From Tannerella sp. (GTDB lineage: Bacteria; Bacteroidota; Bacteroidia; Bacteroidales; Tannerellaceae): a DNA stretch of 8,322 bases. Location: positions 1 through 8,322 of the forward strand of contig JAISOP010000265.1 in the NCBI GenBank assembly GCA_031275525.1. Direction: 5' to 3'. The first letter of the stretch is position 1. Each line of letters begins with the position of its first letter. The notes beneath the pieces were generated by a model. It saw only the letters and a program-made list of their open reading frames with translations, was not told the origin of the DNA and did not search any database. This document shows positions 1 to 5,900 of this stretch, in pieces. Position numbers and translations under genes: made by a program.

Positions 1-384
1 GCCTACCAGGAGAGCGGCGTCCGCTTCGGCGTGGTGCACAGCCTGGACGGCTACGACGAGATTTCGCTCACGGGCGACTTCAAGGTCATCCTCCCCGACC
101 GCGAAAAGCTCTACACCCCCGAAATGCTCGGTCTTCCGCGCCTCACCGAGGCCGATCTCTGGGGCGGGGACACGCCTGCCGACGCCGCCCGTATCTTCGA
201 CGCCGTCATGCACAACACGGCCACGGATGCGCAGCGCCTCTGCGTGATTGCCAACGCCGCCTTCGCCATTCAGGTCATGTGTCCGGAGAAAAAAATCGAC
301 GCCTGCATCGCCGAAGCCTCCGAATCGCTGGCCGGCGGCCGGGCGCTGGCCGCGCTGAAAAAGTTCCTGGAAGTAAACGGATAG
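1..384 (+). CDS. trpD: Anthranilate phosphoribosyltransferase, C-terminal part (5' end outside window)
   Basis: This enzyme transfers the phosphoribosyl group of PRPP to anthranilate, the second step of tryptophan synthesis from chorismate, in the cytoplasm. Only the last 127 residues are present; the family is usually about 330-345 residues long, so roughly two thirds lies upstream. The frame is open from base 1. Visible family signatures are the DGYDEISLTG stretch (window residues 16-25), whose acidic pair DE (19-20) corresponds to the metal-PRPP binding DE motif, the LWGGD segment, and the NAAFAI helix near the end. The stop codon lies 3 nt before the trpC start, so the two are certainly co-transcribed. 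Composition is GC-rich like the rest of the trp block. The assignment rests on recognising the family sequence together with the trpC-F-A context; the related thymidine phosphorylase family is unlikely here. Confidence 0.95.
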   Translation, partial: AYQESGVRFGVVHSLDGYDEISLTGDFKVILPDREKLYTPEMLGLPRLTEADLWGGDTPADAARIFDAVMHNTATDAQRLCVIANAAFAIQVMCPEKKIDACIAEASESLAGGRALAALKKFLEVNG

Positions 385-387
385 GAA

Positions 388-1227
388 ATGGACATACTGG
401 AAACGATCGTGGCCAACAAGCGCCGGGAGGTGGCCGGCCAGAAGGCAGCCGTTTCGCTGGAGATGCTGCTGTCGGCGGGCGCCGCAAGGATGAGCCGCCC
501 CGCGGTGTCGATGCGCCGGGCGCTGGAACAGTCGCCTTCGGGGATCATTGCCGAGTTCAAGCGCCGGTCGCCTTCGAAAGGCTGGCTGCACGCCGGCGCC
601 CGTGTCGAGGACATTCTCCCCGCCTACGAGCAGGGCGGCGCCTCGGCCTGCTCCGTCCTGACCGACGGCGACTTCTTCGGCGGTTCGCTGGGCGACCTGC
701 AGCGTGCCCGCACCCGGGTACGCCTGCCGCTGCTGCGCAAGGATTTTATCATCGACGAATACCAGCTGTATCAGGCAAGGGTGACGGGCGCCGACGCCGT
801 GCTGCTGATCGCCGCCACGCTGACCCCCGGCGAATGCCGGCAGCTGGCGCAGACGGCCCATACGCTGGATCTGGAAGTCCTGCTGGAAATCCACCGCGAG
901 AGCGAGTTGGACTACCTCCACCCGGAGATCGACCTGCTGGGAGTGAACAACCGCCACCTGGGAACGTTCCATACGGAGGTCGAGAACTCCTTCCGGCTGA
1001 TCCGGCAGATCCGGGCCTCCGGCGCGGAGACCGCCTCGCCGCTGCCCGTTTCGGAAAGCGGGCTGTCGGAGGCCGCCACTGTCGTACGGCTGCGCGAGGC
1101 CGGTTTCCGGGGCTTCCTGATCGGGGAAACGTTCATGAAAACCGACCACCCCGGCCGGGCGCTGGCCGCCTTTATCACACAGATCGACCGTCAAACGGAA
1201 CACCGGCATGAAACGACTGATCATTAA
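388..1227 (+). CDS. trpC: Indole-3-glycerol phosphate synthase
   Basis: It closes and decarboxylates CdRP (carboxyphenylamino-deoxyribulose phosphate) to indole-glycerol phosphate, using a TIM barrel. The protein has 279 residues, slightly longer than the usual 255-270. Active-site residues can be placed by family pattern: E56 and K58 in AEFKRRSPSKG, K118 in LRKDF (the general acid), E167 in LLEIH, N187 in GVNNRHL, and E223/S224 in SESG; the phosphate-binding end is FLIGE (243-247). The start ATG is 3 nt after the trpD stop and gives the normal N-terminus MDILETIV. The gene overlaps trpF by 20 nt, so the last residues (about 268-279, rich in His and Thr) are a tail encoded partly over the trpF start. 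TrpC and TrpF are separate proteins here, not fused as in enteric bacteria. Confidence 0.97.
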   Translation: MDILETIVANKRREVAGQKAAVSLEMLLSAGAARMSRPAVSMRRALEQSPSGIIAEFKRRSPSKGWLHAGARVEDILPAYEQGGASACSVLTDGDFFGGSLGDLQRARTRVRLPLLRKDFIIDEYQLYQARVTGADAVLLIAATLTPGECRQLAQTAHTLDLEVLLEIHRESELDYLHPEIDLLGVNNRHLGTFHTEVENSFRLIRQIRASGAETASPLPVSESGLSEAATVVRLREAGFRGFLIGETFMKTDHPGRALAAFITQIDRQTEHRHETTDH

Positions 1228-1849
1228 AGTCTGCGGAATGCGCGAGGCCGGGAACATCCGTGCCGTGGCACGCCTGGACGCCGACTGGATGGGCTTTATC
1301 TTCTACCCCCCCTCGCCGCGCTGCGTACCCGTCGGCGAGGCGTCGGCGGAAGCCGTCCGGCAGTGTACGAAAACGAAAGTCGGCGTCTTCGTCAACGCCG
1401 GCGCGGAGGAAATGCTGGAAACAGCCGCCCGCTACGAACTGGATTACCTGCAACTCCACGGCCACGAATCGCCCGCCCTCTGCGCCACGCTCCGGCAGGC
1501 AGGATGCCGCCTCATCAAGGCCCTGCCCGTTGCCGTTGCCGCCGACCTGGCGCCGGCGGCGGACTACGAACCGTATGTCGCCTATCTCCTCTTCGACACG
1601 AAATGCGACACCTACGGCGGTTCCGGACGGAGCTTCGACCACCGGGCGCTGGCGGCCTACACCGGACGGACGCCCTTCCTGCTCGGCGGCGGCCTCCGTC
1701 CCCAAAGCGCGGAAGAACTGCTCCGCTTCCGCCACCCGCAGTGGGCGGGCATCGACCTGAACAGCGGCTTCGAGAGCGCCCCGGCACAGAAAGACGTCAA
1801 CCGCCTGGAGCCATTCATCCACCGCTTACGCAACGAAACAAACCAATAA
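1208..1849 (+). CDS. trpF: Phosphoribosylanthranilate isomerase
   Basis: It catalyses the Amadori rearrangement of phosphoribosyl-anthranilate to CdRP, the step between TrpD and TrpC. The 213-residue length is normal for a single-domain TIM-barrel TrpF. The two catalytic residues are present: C9 in IKVCGM (general base) and D130 in LLFDTK (general acid). The phosphate-binding parts are GGSG (137-140), LLGGGL (158-163) and the C-terminal GIDLNSGFE segment (181-189) leading into the conserved KD (195-196). The start at 1208 lies inside the end of trpC and puts KVCGM at the expected place close to the N-terminus; no later start would keep it. The 20-nt overlap suggests translational coupling with trpC. 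Only 1 nt separates its stop from trpA. Confidence 0.97.
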   Translation: MKRLIIKVCGMREAGNIRAVARLDADWMGFIFYPPSPRCVPVGEASAEAVRQCTKTKVGVFVNAGAEEMLETAARYELDYLQLHGHESPALCATLRQAGCRLIKALPVAVAADLAPAADYEPYVAYLLFDTKCDTYGGSGRSFDHRALAAYTGRTPFLLGGGLRPQSAEELLRFRHPQWAGIDLNSGFESAPAQKDVNRLEPFIHRLRNETNQ

Positions 1850-1850
1850 T

Positions 1851-2630
1851 ATGAATCGTATTACACAACTTTTCGAGACGCGGCGGACGGGTATCCTGTC
1901 CGTCTATTTCACGGCGGGCTACCCCCACCCCGACCATACCCGGGCCATCCTGGAAGCCCTGCAACGCGGGGGAGCAGACCTGGCGGAAATCGGCATCCCC
2001 TTTTCCGACCCGATCGCCGACGGCCCCGTCATCCGGCAGGCCTCCACCCAGGCGCTGCGCAACGGCATGTCGCTGCGCCGGCTCTTCGAGCAGCTGAAGG
2101 ACATCCGCTCCACGGTACGGATGCCGCTCCTGCTGATGGGATACCTCAACCCCATCATGCAGTACGGCTTCGAAGCCTTCTGCCGTTCGTGCGCCGACGT
2201 CGGAATCGACGGCATGATCATCCCCGACCTGCCCTTTGCCGACTACCTGGCCGCTTACCGGGCCACCGCCCTCCGCCACGGCCTGAAAGTCATCATGCTC
2301 ATTACGCCCGAAACCTCGGACGAACGCATCCGCCTGATCGACCAACACACCGACGGCTTCCTCTACCTCGTATCGAGCGCCGCCACCACCGGCACACAGC
2401 ACGCTTTCGACCCCGTCGCACAGGCTTATTTCCGTCGCATCGCCGGGATGCACCTCCGCAACCCCCGGCTGATCGGCTTCGGCGTCGGCAACCGCGCCAC
2501 CTACGACGCAGCGCAGGCCCACGCCTCAGGCGCCATCATCGGCAGCAAGTTCGTGCAGCTGCTGGGCCAAACCGCCTCGCCGGACGACGCCGTGAAAGCG
2601 CTGCTGGAAGCAACCGGAAGGGAAGGATGA
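1851..2630 (+). CDS. trpA: Tryptophan synthase alpha subunit
   Basis: The alpha subunit cleaves indole-glycerol phosphate to indole and glyceraldehyde-3-phosphate and passes indole through a tunnel to TrpB. The protein has 259 residues, close to the usual 250-270. The catalytic pair is visible: E47 in AEIGIPFSDP (E49 in E. coli) and D57 in IADGP (D60 in E. coli). Active-site loop 6 reads VSSAATTG (174-181), a variant of the enteric SRAGVTG that lacks its arginine. Phosphate-binding motifs are GFGVGN (209-214) and GSKFVQ (231-236). It is the last gene of the trp block, 1 nt after trpF. The trpB gene is not next to it; the beta subunit would have to come from upstream of the window, which matches the Bacteroidales order as I know it. 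Confidence 0.97.
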   Translation: MNRITQLFETRRTGILSVYFTAGYPHPDHTRAILEALQRGGADLAEIGIPFSDPIADGPVIRQASTQALRNGMSLRRLFEQLKDIRSTVRMPLLLMGYLNPIMQYGFEAFCRSCADVGIDGMIIPDLPFADYLAAYRATALRHGLKVIMLITPETSDERIRLIDQHTDGFLYLVSSAATTGTQHAFDPVAQAYFRRIAGMHLRNPRLIGFGVGNRATYDAAQAHASGAIIGSKFVQLLGQTASPDDAVKALLEATGREG

Positions 2631-2649
2631 AGGGGCAGTCTTCTTGTTT

Positions 2650-2705
2650 TTTTCCGGACTTTCCCTCTATCATCCTCGAAGGCGCAAGGAGGACGGTCCG
2701 GAAAA
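2650..2705 (+). terminator. Stem-loop after trpA, possible terminator or barrier
   Basis: A perfect 10-bp inverted repeat TTTTCCGGAC (2650-2659) / GTCCGGAAAA (2696-2705) encloses 36 nt. Inside it a second 5-bp stem TCCTC (2673-2677) / GAGGA (2689-2693) can form. It starts 20 nt after the trpA stop and ends just before the promoter of the next gene, the place expected for an operon end. A T-rich run (2644-2653) precedes and partly forms the left arm, and no U tract follows the right arm, so it is not a textbook intrinsic terminator. A weak 4-bp stem GAAG (2629-2632) / CTTC (2640-2643) placed just before the T run is an alternative. Confidence 0.4.
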
Positions 2706-2722
2706 TATTTCATCCGGGAATA

Positions 2723-2754
2723 TTTGCGCAGTATCTTGATAAGCCCTACTTTTG
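2723..2754 (+). promoter_or_regulatory. Bacteroidetes-type promoter of the aminotransferase gene
   Basis: The -7 box TACTTTTG (2747-2754) fits the Bacteroidetes consensus TAnnTTTG exactly. A -33 box TTTG (2723-2726) lies 20 nt upstream of it, which is the expected spacing. Transcription should start near 2761, leaving an AT-rich leader of about 29 nt before the ATG at 2790, also typical. It implies the aminotransferase is transcribed independently of the trp genes. Confidence 0.8.
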
Positions 2755-2789
2755 CGCTGTATTTATCAAAATAATAGTAGAATAATAGA

Positions 2790-4010
2790 ATGCCAACCAT
2801 TTCAAAACGGGGAATCAACATGCCTGCTTCCCCTATCCGTAAACTTGTGCCGCTGGCTAACCAGGCCAAAGCGAAAGGAATCAAAGTCTATCACCTGAAT
2901 ATCGGGCAACCGGATTTACCAACACCGGAAGTTGGGCTGGATGCGGTGCGCCGCATCGACCGGACGGTGCTGGAATATTCGCCCAGCGAGGGGATTCTTT
3001 CTTTCCGCGAGAAGCTGGTCAAGTATTACCACAAGTTCAAAATCAACGTTGACCTGGACGACATCATTATCACAACCGGCGGTTCGGAAGCGGTTTCCTT
3101 TTCGTTCATGGCCTGCCTCGACCCGGGCGACGAGATCATCATCCCCGAACCGGCGTATGCCAACTACATGGCGTTTGCCATCTCTGCCGGCGCCGAAATC
3201 AAGACCCTTCCCTCCTCCATCAACAACGGCTTCAAACTGCCTTCGATGGACGAGTTTGAAACGCTGATTACCGAACGGACCAAAGGAATCATGATCTGCA
3301 ACCCGAACAATCCGACCGGCTACCTCTATACGCAGAAAGAAATGAACCGGCTGCGCGACATTGTGGAGAAATACGACCTGTTCCTTTTTTCGGACGAAGT
3401 GTACCGCGAATTTTGCTACACGGGCGCCCCCTATATTTCCGCCTTCCACCTGGAAGGCATCGAAAACAATGTCGTGCTGGTCGATTCCGTATCCAAGCGC
3501 TACAGCGAGTGCGGCATCCGCATTGGCGCACTGATTACCAAGAACCGCCAGGTGAAGGACAACGTGATGAAATGGTGCCAGGCACGCCTGAGTCCGCCCC
3601 TGATCGGGCAGTTGATCGCCGAGGCGTCGCTCGATACCTCGGAGGAGTATATGCTCTCGGTATATAATGAATACTTAGAGCGGCGCAACTTCCTGGTTGA
3701 CGGCGTGAACCGTATTGACGGCTGTTATTCACCCATCCCGATGGGCGCCTTCTACACAGTGGTTAAGTTGCCGGTGGACGATGCAGACGAGTTCTGTGCG
3801 TGGTGTTTACGCGATTTCAGCTACGAGGGCCAGACCATCATGATGGCGCCGGCATCCGGCTTCTACACCTCGCCCGGTCACGGAAAAAATGAAGTACGCC
3901 TGGCCTACGTCCTGAAAAAAGAAGACCTGGCCCTCTCGCTCATCATCCTCGAAAAGGCGCTGGCTACCTACCCCGGGCGCACAAGAGTGAGAATGGAGAA
4001 TGGAGAATGA
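2790..4010 (+). CDS. Class I/II PLP-dependent aminotransferase (aspartate aminotransferase-like)
   Basis: This is a cytoplasmic fold-type I aminotransferase that moves amino groups between an amino acid and a 2-oxo acid; the substrate cannot be read from sequence. The 406-residue protein carries the family landmarks: NIGQPD (about 37-42), TTGGSEA, NPNNPTG (171-177, N171 contacts PLP), DEVYREF with D202 and Y205, the Schiff-base lysine K236 in DSVSKRYS, and R370 in NEVRLAYV, the carboxylate-binding arginine. The start at 2790 lies 36 nt after the promoter; M11 at 2820 is an alternative, but the first ten residues resemble those of Bacteroidales homologues. The last eight residues (RVRMENGE) are encoded largely by a 7-bp tandem repeat that contains the stop codon. 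It may be read through into the permease gene 85 nt later, as no promoter is visible between them. It is less GC-rich than the trp genes. Confidence 0.92.
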   Translation: MPTISKRGINMPASPIRKLVPLANQAKAKGIKVYHLNIGQPDLPTPEVGLDAVRRIDRTVLEYSPSEGILSFREKLVKYYHKFKINVDLDDIIITTGGSEAVSFSFMACLDPGDEIIIPEPAYANYMAFAISAGAEIKTLPSSINNGFKLPSMDEFETLITERTKGIMICNPNNPTGYLYTQKEMNRLRDIVEKYDLFLFSDEVYREFCYTGAPYISAFHLEGIENNVVLVDSVSKRYSECGIRIGALITKNRQVKDNVMKWCQARLSPPLIGQLIAEASLDTSEEYMLSVYNEYLERRNFLVDGVNRIDGCYSPIPMGAFYTVVKLPVDDADEFCAWCLRDFSYEGQTIMMAPASGFYTSPGHGKNEVRLAYVLKKEDLALSLIILEKALATYPGRTRVRMENGE

Positions 4011-4011
4011 A
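3991..4011 (+). repeat. 7-bp tandem repeat covering the aminotransferase stop codon
   Basis: Three tandem copies of GAATGGA-like units occur at 3991-3997, 3998-4004 and 4005-4011 (the last reads GAATGAA), followed by a degenerate GAATTGT. The stop codon TGA (4008-4010) falls in the third copy. From memory, AGAATGGAGAATGAAG-type runs are a frequent intergenic motif in Bacteroidetes genomes; the sequence itself shows only this local copy. Confidence 0.75.
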
Positions 4012-4042
4012 GAATTGTACAAAGCGTCGTAAATCGATGCAA

Positions 4043-4080
4043 CTCTCCCCTCTCCCTGTGGAGAGGGGCCGGGGGAGAGG
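4043..4080. repeat. GC-rich interspersed inverted repeat (REP-like)
   Basis: CCCCTCTCC (4047-4055) and GGAGAGGGG (4060-4068) form a perfect 9-bp stem with a CTGT loop. A competing pairing joins CTCTCCCC (4043-4050) with GGGGAGAG (4072-4079). It fills most of the gap between aminotransferase and permease. I recognise this CTCTCC...GGGGAGAGG type as a dispersed repeat found between genes in many bacteria including Bacteroidetes; copy number in this genome cannot be seen here. It could also act as an mRNA-stabilising or weak terminating hairpin, but no U tract follows. Confidence 0.75.
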
Positions 4081-4095
4081 TAAATTCTTGAATCC

Positions 4096-5349
4096 ATGAA
4101 CCTCGAATTATTCATTGCGCGGAGGGTGCATTCCAGCAAGGCGGCGGGCGAATCGCGGGCCACCCCCCCGGCCGTGCGGATAGCCATGGCGGGCATTGCA
4201 TTGGGGTTATGCATGATGATCCTTTCCGTAGCCATTGTAATAGGCTTCAAGAAGGAAGTCCGCAACAAGGTGATCGGATTCGGTTCACACATCCAAATCA
4301 CCCATTTCGACGGCAATACCTCCTACGAAACCGTACCGGTGATGGTCAGCGACACACTGATAGACGAATTGCTTGCCTGGCCGGGCGTGCGCCGCGTCGA
4401 GCGGTTTGCCACCACCTTAGGCATGATCAAGACCGAAACGGAATGCCAGGGTTTTGTACTAAAAGGAGTTGACGAACATTTCGACGCGTCGTTTTTCCGT
4501 GAATACCTGACGGAAGGCGAACTCTTCACAGTCGATCCGGCCAAACCCGGCACGGACGTCCTGATTTCCCGCTCCCTGGCAGACATGTTAGGCCTGAAAT
4601 GCGACAGTTCGTTTGTAGCCTACTTCGTGCAAGACGCCGAACAAATGCGCGCACGCAGGCTGCACATCCGCGGGATTTACGACACGGGCTATTTTGACTA
4701 CGACAAACTCTACGTCCTGGCCGACATCAAACAGATCATCCGGCTGAATGACTGGGAGAAGGACGCCGTCAGCGGCCTGGAGGTATTTGTTGACGACTAC
4801 AGCCGCCTCGACGAACTGTCCGAAGCGCTTTATTTCCACCTGATCGACCGGGAAGACCGTCTGGGAAATACGTTCTACGTCCGTTCCATCAAGGAACTCA
4901 ATCCGATGATCTTCAACTGGCTGGATGTGCTGGACATCAACGTGGTGGTGATTCTGGCATTAATGATGGCCGTTGCCGGGTTTACCATGATTTCGGGACT
5001 CCTGATCATTATCCTGGAACGTACGCAAATGATCGGCATCCTGAAAGCCCTGGGACAGGAAGACCGGAGTATCCGCAAGGTATTCCTCTACATCGCTTCC
5101 TTTTTAATCGGCAAAGGCATGTTGTGGGGCAACGTAGCCGGATTAACCCTCTGTTTCATACAGTCCCGCTTCCATCTGATAGCGCTTGATCCGTCCAACT
5201 ACTACCTGGATACCGTGCCGATAGACCTGAGTTTCACCTCCTGGCTGCTGATTAACCTGGGAACGGGACTGGTCTCCATGCTGATGATGCTCGGCCCCTC
5301 TTACCTGATTACCAAAATACATCCCGCACAGACGATTCGCTTCGAGTAG
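4096..5349 (+). CDS. ABC transporter permease, LolC/LolE (FtsX/MacB-like) family
   Basis: This is an inner-membrane permease subunit of the type VII ABC transporter group, whose members extract lipoproteins (LolCDE), export peptides or toxins (MacB), or control cell-wall hydrolases (FtsX). The 417 residues fit that architecture: a short cytoplasmic start with FIARR, transmembrane segment 1 at about 28-50, a large periplasmic domain at about 51-280 (MacB-PCD type), then three membrane segments at about 281-305, 331-356 and 381-405. Between the second and third lies ERTQMIGILKALGQEDRSI (308-326), the coupling-helix region that contacts the ATPase and is highly characteristic. The C-terminal KIHPAQTIRFE is typical of the LolC/E group. 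No ATPase gene is in the window. The start ATG at 4096 fits the usual MNLELFIARR-type N-terminus. LolE-like lipoprotein transport is the best guess from overall resemblance; the substrate remains unknown. Confidence 0.88.
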   Translation: MNLELFIARRVHSSKAAGESRATPPAVRIAMAGIALGLCMMILSVAIVIGFKKEVRNKVIGFGSHIQITHFDGNTSYETVPVMVSDTLIDELLAWPGVRRVERFATTLGMIKTETECQGFVLKGVDEHFDASFFREYLTEGELFTVDPAKPGTDVLISRSLADMLGLKCDSSFVAYFVQDAEQMRARRLHIRGIYDTGYFDYDKLYVLADIKQIIRLNDWEKDAVSGLEVFVDDYSRLDELSEALYFHLIDREDRLGNTFYVRSIKELNPMIFNWLDVLDINVVVILALMMAVAGFTMISGLLIIILERTQMIGILKALGQEDRSIRKVFLYIASFLIGKGMLWGNVAGLTLCFIQSRFHLIALDPSNYYLDTVPIDLSFTSWLLINLGTGLVSMLMMLGPSYLITKIHPAQTIRFE

Positions 5350-5351
5350 CG

Positions 5352-5525
5352 ACCGGTATTCCCGCGCGGAAAAGAAAGCATCCCACGGGAAAGACCTGCC
5401 ATATCATGCAGTACGGAGTAGATGCCGGCGGCACAGTGCGCATACCGGCCGGGCGATACCGCGTAAATACGCTTCACCTGAGACCCAACGTAGAACTGCA
5501 TCTGGAAAAAGGCGCCGGACAATGA
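5352..5525 (+). pseudogene. Remnant of a glycoside hydrolase family 28 (polygalacturonase-like) gene
   Basis: A short open stretch directly after the permease stop contains, from 5406 on, a 39-residue reading ending at TGA 5523-5525. Its sequence GGTVRIPAGRYRVNTLHL followed by RPNVELHLEKGA matches the N-terminal pattern of GH28 pectin-degrading enzymes (GGG-x-V-x-(I/V)PAG-x-(Y/F)...LHL...NV-x-LHLEKGA), part of the right-handed beta-helix. A complete GH28 enzyme has over 400 residues with catalytic aspartates far downstream; all of that is missing, and the reading ends two residues after LEKGA. Residues before about 5409 (frame open back to the permease stop, no other start codon) do not look related. 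I infer a decayed, internally deleted gene; a tiny expressed protein is unlikely. The similarity is by eye only. Confidence 0.6.
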
Positions 5526-5533
5526 TTTCAAAC

Positions 5534-5560
5534 ATTAGAATGAGACCTGCATTAGGTACG
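5534..5560 (+). repeat. Degenerate edge of the hairpin array
   Basis: Partial copies of the array linker occur here: ATTAGAATGAGACCTGC (5534-5550) and ATTAGGTACG (5551-5560), before the first full hairpin at 5561. The 9-mer CTGCATTAG at 5547-5555 is the same junction sequence that recurs between units in the right half (for example 5846-5854, 5869-5877 and 5892-5900). They look like eroded units in the right-half orientation. Confidence 0.5.
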
Positions 5561-5584
5561 ATTAGGGAAGCCACCTTCCCTAAT
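5561..5584 (+). repeat. Hairpin 0 of the array, 10-bp stem
   Basis: ATTAGGGAAG (5561-5570) and CTTCCCTAAT (5575-5584) form a perfect 10-bp stem around the loop CCAC. The 3' edge is flush with the next 23-nt unit and has the same AAT-GC junction, so it counts as the outermost left member of the array although its stem sequence is different. Confidence 0.8.
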
Positions 5585-5676
5585 GCATACTCGTCAACGA
5601 GTATAGTGCATACTCGTCGACGAGTATAATGCATACTTGTCGACGAGCCTAATACATACTCGTCGACGAGCCTAAT
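5585..5676 (+). repeat. Left array: four tandem 23-bp palindromic units
   Basis: The units are 5585-5607, 5608-5630, 5631-5653 and 5654-5676, with no gaps. Unit 2 contains a perfect 18-bp palindrome ATACTCGTCGACGAGTAT; unit 1 differs by one base in the loop (TCAA). Units 3 and 4 keep the inner CTCG/CGAG pairing (CTTG with one G-T wobble in unit 3) but have CCT in place of TAT at the right end, which breaks two outer pairs. Each folds to a stem of up to 7 bp with a TCAA or TCGA loop; palindromes are joined by AATGC or a one-base variant. Confidence 0.9.
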
Positions 5677-5785
5677 GGAGGTTTGATACAGAGCGGTTTA
5701 AGAAATCGCCATGCCCCCCCCCTGCGGCCTGCGGATGAAGAGGTCGTTCCCTTTCTCAAACCGCTCTATATCAGACCTCCATTAG
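5672..5785 (+). repeat. Central 28-bp inverted repeat with 58-nt loop
   Basis: The left arm 5672-5699 (starts CTAATGGAGG, ends GAGCGGTTT) is the reverse complement of the right arm 5758-5785 (starts AAACCGCTCT, ends CCTCCATTAG) at 26 of 28 positions; one difference is a G-T wobble and the other a C-A mismatch. The arms begin and end in the CTAAT/ATTAG of the neighbouring arrays. The loop 5700-5757 has nine consecutive Cs (5714-5722) and a TGCGGCCTGCGG repeat. No coding signal is seen in the loop. A MITE-like element is possible, but no flanking target duplication is evident. Confidence 0.85.
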
Positions 5786-5895
5786 AAATGCCTCCATTTC
5801 TGCATTAGAAATGCCTCCATTTCTGCATTAAAAATGCCGGCATTTCTGCATTAGAAATGCCGGCATTTCTGCATTAGAAGTGTCGGCGCTTCTGC
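5781..5895 (+). repeat. Right array: five tandem 23-bp palindromic units
   Basis: The units are 5781-5803, 5804-5826, 5827-5849, 5850-5872 and 5873-5895. Each begins ATTA and ends TGC. Unit 4 contains a perfect 18-bp palindrome AGAAATGCCGGCATTTCT; units 1 and 2 have loop CCTC, units 3 and 4 have CCGG, unit 5 has TCGG. Unit 5 carries a paired change (A to G on the left arm, T to C on the right) that keeps the stem. The linker between palindromes is GCATT, the reverse complement of the left-array linker. A further ATTAGGG follows at 5896. Confidence 0.9.
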
Positions 5896-5900
5896 ATTAG

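Noticed and set aside
5359..5391. Terminator after the permease gene (TTCCCG / CGGGAA)
   Set aside because: Only a 6-bp stem with a 21-nt loop and no T tract follows.
5672..5785. Retron msr/msd or integron attC site
   Set aside because: No reverse transcriptase or integrase gene is near, and no attC core sites (GTTRRRY/RYYYAAC) frame the stem.
5585..5895. CRISPR array
   Set aside because: The constant part between palindromes is only 5 nt, units are adjacent at 23 nt, there are no unique 30-40 nt spacers, and no cas genes are visible.
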